From: Leptospira semungkisensis
Lineage (GTDB): Bacteria > Spirochaetota > Leptospiria > Leptospirales > Leptospiraceae
DNA length: 64,000 bases
Reading direction: 5' to 3'
NCBI RefSeq assembly: GCF_004770055.1
Contig: NZ_RQEP01000005.1
Span: 930,001 to 994,000, forward strand
In this document: piece by piece, positions 59,416 to 64,000 of the stretch
Layout: each line of letters begins with the position of its first letter
Position numbering within the stretch: the first letter of the stretch is position 1
Made by a program: the position numbers and the translations under genes
Notes under the pieces: generated by a model
What the model saw: the letters and a program-made list of their open reading frames with translations, nothing else
Database searches by the model: none
Told to the model about the DNA's origin: nothing

Positions 59416-60444
59416 ATGGAACTCTCCCCGAGACATAGGATGATCCTCAAGGCCACCGTGGATGAATTCATTCAAGAGAATCGTCCCGTCGGCTCCAAGA
59501 CCTTATTCGATAAGCATGATATTGGTCTTTCTCCCGCGTCCATTCGGACCGTGTTGAAAGAGCTCGAGGACATGGGCTATCTTGCGTCTCGGCATATCTC
59601 GGGCGGCAGGATCCCTACGGAACGCGGATATAGATTCTATGTGGATTCTCTCGTTGTGCTCTATGAGCTCACGATCAAGGAGAAGCAAAGAATTCAGGAA
59701 GAATACCTGAAGATGCAGTTCAAGTTGGATCAGATCCTAAAGGCGACTGCGAGTGTTCTTGCTAGTCTTTCCAACTCTGCAGGTATCGTTCTCGGGCCGG
59801 CAAAGAGTTTGGATACTCTCAAGCATGTGGAGTTGATCCACGTGCATGGCGACGAGGTTCTTATGATCATGGTCATGAGATCCGGCGCTGTTCTGAATCG
59901 TAACGTTTTCTTGGATAGAAACTATAGCCAGGAGGAATTGTATCAGATCTCCAAGTATCTGAACGATAACGCCAAGGGCTATGATATGTTCGAGATTCAG
60001 GGAAAGGTAATTCCTTCCCTCCTTTTGAGAAAGGATGGTCCATTAGACTTTTATAAAGTATCTGGTGTGCTTTCCGCGGCGATGACCCCTGATAATTCAG
60101 AGGTTTCGCTTTATATCGACGGTCTCAAGAATCTCTATGGTAGGTTCAGGGACGAAGAAGAGAGATTAAATCAGGTTCTCGCTCTTCTGGACGATAAGAG
60201 ATTCCTGACGGGTATGTTCGGCGAATATTCCGAGCATGACGGTGTGTATACCGTTATCGGCAAGGACGGCGACGGTTTGATGGGCGGTGTGAGTATTATC
60301 ACATCCGGTTATAGGATGGGCGAGAAGAGGATTGGTGCCATGGGGATTATCGGTCCTCAGAGAATGGACTATCATCGCGCCCTTCCTCTCGTGGACTTTA
60401 CTTCGAAACTCGTTTCGGAGATGATTACGCGTATTAGTAAGTAA
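59416..60444 (+). CDS. hrcA: Heat-inducible transcription repressor HrcA
   Basis: 342 residues, normal length. It opens ELSPRHRMILKATVDEFIQENRPVGSKTL (in parts), the winged-helix start of HrcA, with SPASIRTVLKELEDMGYL as recognition helix and HISGGRIPTERGYRFYVD as the conserved block after it. The C-terminal half carries the GAF-like dimer domain. It binds the CIRCE site just upstream; folding of HrcA by chaperonin normally couples repression to heat shock. First gene of hrcA-grpE-dnaK-dnaJ. Confidence 0.95.
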   Translation: MELSPRHRMILKATVDEFIQENRPVGSKTLFDKHDIGLSPASIRTVLKELEDMGYLASRHISGGRIPTERGYRFYVDSLVVLYELTIKEKQRIQEEYLKMQFKLDQILKATASVLASLSNSAGIVLGPAKSLDTLKHVELIHVHGDEVLMIMVMRSGAVLNRNVFLDRNYSQEELYQISKYLNDNAKGYDMFEIQGKVIPSLLLRKDGPLDFYKVSGVLSAAMTPDNSEVSLYIDGLKNLYGRFRDEEERLNQVLALLDDKRFLTGMFGEYSEHDGVYTVIGKDGDGLMGGVSIITSGYRMGEKRIGAMGIIGPQRMDYHRALPLVDFTSKLVSEMITRISK

Positions 60445-60450
60445 TAATGT

Positions 60451-61026
60451 ATGCAAGGAAATGATAGAGAGATGAGCCAAGAAGAAGCGGTAGCAACCTC
60501 CTCGGGAGAAAATTCCGAAGAAGTTAAAAAACCGGAAACCGCCGAGGATACTTTGCGCAAGGAATTAGAAACCGCAAAGAAAGAGATCGAATCCTTAAAG
60601 GATTCCTGGACCCGCGAGAGAGCGGAATTCCAGAATTATAAGAGAAGGACCGCTCAGGAATTCTCCAATATCAAGAGAGAGGCGGTTAAGTCTCTCGTTG
60701 CTGGATTCTTGAATCCGATCGATAATTTGGATCGAGTCGGTGCCGGTGTAAGTGTTACGGATGAATTGAAGCCGTTCGTTGACGGTGTTGGAATGATCTT
60801 GAAAGAGTTCTATTCTGTATTAGAGAAATCGAATGTTTTCAGACAGGTTCCTCAGGGAGAACCGTTTGATCCTACTCTGATGGAAGCTCTTTCTTCCGAA
60901 GAGGGAGATCAATACTCTGAAGAGACTGTGATCGAAGTATATCAGGCAGGTTTCTATATTAAGGAAAACGAAGACAAGTTCTCCTTAAGACCTGCGAGAG
61001 TTAGGATAGGGAAACCGAAGGCTTAA
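60451..61026 (+). CDS. grpE: Nucleotide exchange factor GrpE
   Basis: 191 residues. A charged N-terminal coiled coil (about 25-65) is followed by ERAEFQNYKRRTAQEF and FLNPIDNLDRV, then the beta domain with FDPTLMEAL and VIEVYQAGFYI. This is the GrpE pattern. The ATG at 60451 is six bases after the hrcA stop; an ATG at 60472 is an alternative start. It releases ADP from DnaK. Confidence 0.93.
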   Translation: MQGNDREMSQEEAVATSSGENSEEVKKPETAEDTLRKELETAKKEIESLKDSWTRERAEFQNYKRRTAQEFSNIKREAVKSLVAGFLNPIDNLDRVGAGVSVTDELKPFVDGVGMILKEFYSVLEKSNVFRQVPQGEPFDPTLMEALSSEEGDQYSEETVIEVYQAGFYIKENEDKFSLRPARVRIGKPKA

Positions 61027-61031
61027 CTTCG

Positions 61032-61056
61032 GCGGCGGCTTTGTGGCCGCGTTTTT
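61032..61056 (+). terminator. Hairpin with T run between grpE and dnaK
   Basis: GCGGC (61032-61036) and GCCGC (61046-61050) can pair, and GTTTTT follows. It is a short intrinsic-terminator-like element within the operon and may set the ratio of grpE to dnaK message, or protect an mRNA end after processing. Confidence 0.45.
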
Positions 61057-61119
61057 AGAATTTATGATGAACCGCTTTTGGCCGATTGGATTTCGAGCCG
61101 GCGGAAAGGAGAAACCAAA

Positions 61120-63057
61120 ATGTCAAAAGAGAAGATCATCGGAATCGACTTAGGGACCACTAACTCCTGCGTATCCGTTATGGAGGGTGGGGATCCTGTA
61201 GTCATTCAGAACTCCGAGGGTGCTAGAACCACTCCGTCTATCGTTGCTTTCACTGCTAAAGGTGAAACGTTAGTCGGCCAGTTCGCAAAAAACCAAGCTA
61301 TTACTAATGCTGTGAACACTGTCCGTTCCGCAAAACGTTTCATTGGACGCAGATTCAACGAGGCCGAGCAGGAAATGAAACACGTTTCCTACAAGGTTGT
61401 TCGTAGCGGAAATGATGGCGTGAAATTCGAGACTGCAACAGGTGAGTTTACTCCACAAGAGATCTCCGCACGCGTTCTTCAGAAAATGAAGCAAACTGCA
61501 GAAGACTATCTGGGTCATAAGGTGACCAAGGCTGTCATCACTGTTCCTGCTTACTTCAATGACGAGCAACGTCAGGCAACCAAAGATGCAGGTCGTATTG
61601 CAGGTCTCGAAGTAGAACGTATCATCAATGAGCCTACTGCAGCTGCACTTGCTTACGGTTTCGATAAGAAGAAGAGCAATGCTAAGATCGCAGTTTACGA
61701 TTTAGGTGGTGGAACCTTTGATATTTCCGTCCTTGAACTGGGCGACGGAGTATTCGAAGTGAAGTCTACTAACGGGGACACTCACTTAGGCGGTGACGAC
61801 TTCGACATGGTCATCATGGAATGGATGATCGACGAATTCAAAAAACAGTATGGGATCGATATCTCCCAAGACAAGAATACCGTTCAACGTTTGAAAGAAG
61901 CTGCTGAGAAAGCTAAGATCGAGTTGTCCGGAACCATGGCGACCCAGATCAATCTTCCGTTCATCACTGCGGATGCTACCGGTCCAAAACACTTGGATAT
62001 GAATCTTACTAGAGCTAAGTTCGATCAGTTGACTCGGGCCTTAGTTGAAAGAACTCGTATTCCTTGTGAGAACGCGATCCGTGATGCTGGGATGAAAGCT
62101 TCCGATATAGACGAAGTGATCTTGGTTGGTGGTTCTACTCGTATTCCTGCAGTGCAAGAACTTGTAAAAGGAATCTTTGGCAAGGAGCCAAACCGTTCCG
62201 TGAATCCGGATGAGGTTGTCGCCATCGGTGCTGCGATCCAAGGTGGGGTTTTAGCTGGAGAAGTTTCGGATGTTCTTCTTCTGGATGTAACTCCTCTTTC
62301 TTTGGGTATCGAGACTCTTGGTGGAGTTATGACCAAGTTGATCGAGAGAAACACTACGATTCCTACAAAGAAATCACAAGTATTCTCTACGGCTGCAGAT
62401 AACCAGAATGCTGTGTCTATCCATGTTCTCCAAGGAGAAAGGGATATGGCTGCAGGAAACCGTACATTAGGAAGATTTGATTTGATCGGGATCGCTCCTG
62501 CTCCAAGAGGAGTTCCTCAGATCGAAGTTACCTTCGATATAGATGCGAATGGTATTGTTCATGTTTCCGCGAAAGATCTGGGAACCGGCAAGGAGCAGAA
62601 GATCCGAATAGAATCTTCTTCTGGATTGAGCGAAGATGAGATCTCTAAAATGGTCAAAGATGCAGAAGCTCATGCTGCTGCGGACAAGGCCGCGAGATCG
62701 CTAGTCGAAGCTAAGAACGAGTTGGATACTATTACGTATTCTCTTGAGAAGGCGGTCGCAGATGCAGGCGATAAGCTTTCGGATAGCGAGAAGCAATTAG
62801 CAGCCGACGAGATCAAAAGAGCGAGAGAAGCAATTGAGTCAGGCGACTTAGAAAGAATTAACGCTACTAAGGAATCCGTGACCAAGCTCGCTTCCGAGAT
62901 CGGAACCAAGATCTATTCCCAAGGTGCTCCTGGTGGAGAGGCTAGTCCTGGACCTAACGGCGGGGAAGCTGCGGGAGAAGGTTCCGACAATTCCCAAGCT
63001 AAGGGAGAAAAGGTCGTGGACGCGGACTATACCGTAGTGGACGATGAGAAAAAGTAA
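61120..63057 (+). CDS. dnaK: Chaperone protein DnaK (Hsp70)
   Basis: 645 residues from the ATG at 61120, with AAAGGAG upstream; an in-frame start at 61078 would add 14 residues. Motifs: [11 protein letters not shown] (phosphate 1), [11 protein letters not shown] (phosphate 2), [11 protein letters not shown], the linker [14 protein letters not shown], and a C-terminal lid with a Gly/Ala-rich tail ending [12 protein letters not shown]. Full length and intact. It works with DnaJ (seven bases on) and GrpE under HrcA/CIRCE control. Confidence 0.97.
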   Translation: MSKEKIIGIDLGTTNSCVSVMEGGDPVVIQNSEGARTTPSIVAFTAKGETLVGQFAKNQAITNAVNTVRSAKRFIGRRFNEAEQEMKHVSYKVVRSGNDGVKFETATGEFTPQEISARVLQKMKQTAEDYLGHKVTKAVITVPAYFNDEQRQATKDAGRIAGLEVERIINEPTAAALAYGFDKKKSNAKIAVYDLGGGTFDISVLELGDGVFEVKSTNGDTHLGGDDFDMVIMEWMIDEFKKQYGIDISQDKNTVQRLKEAAEKAKIELSGTMATQINLPFITADATGPKHLDMNLTRAKFDQLTRALVERTRIPCENAIRDAGMKASDIDEVILVGGSTRIPAVQELVKGIFGKEPNRSVNPDEVVAIGAAIQGGVLAGEVSDVLLLDVTPLSLGIETLGGVMTKLIERNTTIPTKKSQVFSTAADNQNAVSIHVLQGERDMAAGNRTLGRFDLIGIAPAPRGVPQIEVTFDIDANGIVHVSAKDLGTGKEQKIRIESSSGLSEDEISKMVKDAEAHAAADKAARSLVEAKNELDTITYSLEKAVADAGDKLSDSEKQLAADEIKRAREAIESGDLERINATKESVTKLASEIGTKIYSQGAPGGEASPGPNGGEAAGEGSDNSQAKGEKVVDADYTVVDDEKK

Positions 63058-63064
63058 CTAAGAC

Positions 63065-64000
63065 ATGAGTGACAAAAGTTACTACGATATCCTCGGAGTT
63101 TCCAAGACTGCGACTGACGAAGAGATCAAGTCCGCATACAGGAAGCTAGCCATCAAATATCACCCTGATAAGAATCAGGGTGATAAAGCCGCCGAAGAAA
63201 AATTCAAAGAAGCCACAGAGGCCTACGAGGTTTTACGCGACGCGAATAAGCGAAGAGCGTACGACCAATACGGCAAGGCAGGTGTGGGCGCCGGAGGCGC
63301 AGGCGGATTTGGAGGAGGAGCGTATACTGACTTCTCCGATATCTTCGGGGATTTCGGTGATATTTTCGGAGACTTCTTCGGTGGTGGGGGAAGGCCAGGC
63401 GGTGGTCGCAGGTCAGGTCCACAAAGAGGCTCCGATCTTCGTTATAATCTAGAAGTTTCTCTCGAAGACGCAGCTCTAGGTAGAGAATACAAGATTGAAA
63501 TCCCAAGACTGGAAACCTGTGCCGATTGCGCTGGATCCGGCGCGGCAAAAGGAAGTACTCCTTCTACATGTCCGGATTGCGGAGGCTCAGGCCAGATCCG
63601 TAGATCTCAGGGATTCTTTTCCGTTGCAACTACATGCGGTACTTGTAGAGGCAAAGGAACCATTATCTCCAATCCTTGCAAGACCTGTCATGGCCAAGGC
63701 TTGGTAGAAAAACGTCGCACCATCAATATCAAGATTCCGCCTGGTATCGAATCGGGCAGCCGTTTAAAAGTCTCCGGAGAAGGAGAAGCAGGGCCTAACG
63801 GTGGTCCTCACGGTGATCTGTATGTTGTAACGCATATTAAGAAACATGAATTATTCGAGCGCCAAGCAAACGACCTAATCCTTGCAAAGAAGATCAGTCT
63901 TACCCAAGCTATCTTAGGCGGGGACATAGAAGTTCCTACAATAGACGGCAAGAAAGTTAAGATGAAAATTCCAGAAGGAACCGAGTCAGGACAAGTCTTC
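63065..64000 (+). CDS. dnaJ: Chaperone protein DnaJ (Hsp40), cut by the window end
   Basis: The first 312 codons are present. The J domain has [21 protein letters not shown] (in parts) with the HPD motif near residue 34. A Gly/Phe-rich region follows (about 75-115), then four zinc repeats ([32 protein letters not shown]) and the start of the C-terminal substrate domain. The frame is open to the last base. The start is seven bases after the dnaK stop codon. It stimulates DnaK ATPase and delivers substrates. Confidence 0.95.
   Translation, partial: MSDKSYYDILGVSKTATDEEIKSAYRKLAIKYHPDKNQGDKAAEEKFKEATEAYEVLRDANKRRAYDQYGKAGVGAGGAGGFGGGAYTDFSDIFGDFGDIFGDFFGGGGRPGGGRRSGPQRGSDLRYNLEVSLEDAALGREYKIEIPRLETCADCAGSGAAKGSTPSTCPDCGGSGQIRRSQGFFSVATTCGTCRGKGTIISNPCKTCHGQGLVEKRRTINIKIPPGIESGSRLKVSGEGEAGPNGGPHGDLYVVTHIKKHELFERQANDLILAKKISLTQAILGGDIEVPTIDGKKVKMKIPEGTESGQVF

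Noticed and set aside
59007..59438. A 143-codon plus-strand frame ahead of hrcA
   Set aside because: It is Pro/Arg/His-rich because the strand is pyrimidine-rich, has no ribosome binding site, runs through the CIRCE element and overlaps hrcA. No family resemblance.

Overview
The window comes from a Leptospira chromosome. Support is the gene content: spirochaetal flagellar genes (flgB-flgC-fliE), a P83/100-type exported coiled-coil protein, a DUF1564 protein (a family I know only from Leptospira), many signal-peptide TPR proteins and lipoproteins, and hrcA-grpE-dnaK-dnaJ behind a perfect CIRCE operator. Base composition looks like the mid-40s percent G+C by eye, which fits the intermediate (P2) leptospires better than L. 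interrogans. The species is not determined.

Layout. 0.2-8.5 kb: lolC-lolD lipoprotein-release genes behind a consensus promoter, then a compact McsA/McsB-like protein directly before clpC, a small membrane protein, a TPR protein and the tRNA methylthiotransferase mtaB. 8.5-17.7 kb: a methyltransferase, two exported Fn3/TPR proteins, an iPGM-like metalloenzyme, and a five-gene overlapping cluster of envelope proteins ending in a ribbon-helix-helix/PIN-like pair. 17.6-25.2 kb: a LamG-like exported protein, rpiB, serC, P83/100, DUF4345 and a membrane AraC regulator. 25.3-29.1 kb: fliE-flgC-flgB, a STAS protein, a lipoprotein, a TPR protein and DUF454. 29.2-32.4 kb: pntB and the membrane part of pntA (no NAD-binding alpha part nearby), queC, queD. 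32.4-45.4 kb: CDF zinc exporter, family 4 uracil-DNA glycosylase, DUF898/M48 pair, two alpha/beta-hydrolase lipoproteins, a CarF/TMEM189-type lipid desaturase, a PAS histidine kinase, msrA, DUF1564, two cyclic-nucleotide-binding proteins, and a UspA-like gene preceded by what reads as a c-di-AMP (ydaO-type) riboswitch.

45.4-55.9 kb is accessory: AraC regulator and VOC protein, an arsenic operon (arsR, DUF6428, acr3, arsC-like phosphatase), a MarR regulator with duplicated operator-like repeats before a membrane methyltransferase, an SRPBCC protein, an adenylate cyclase, a GH25 lysozyme and small proteins. 55.9-59.0 kb is AT-rich and looks like an integron-type cassette array: single genes in one orientation, separated by attC-like palindromes, including an internally deleted copy of one cassette gene. 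59.0-64.0 kb returns to core genome with a pyrimidine-rich gap and the heat-shock operon; dnaJ runs off the end.

Main items for follow-up: the c-di-AMP riboswitch at 44862-44987, the McsA/McsB-like fusion beside clpC, the lipid desaturase at 38592-39320, and the cassette array at 55.9-59.0 kb.
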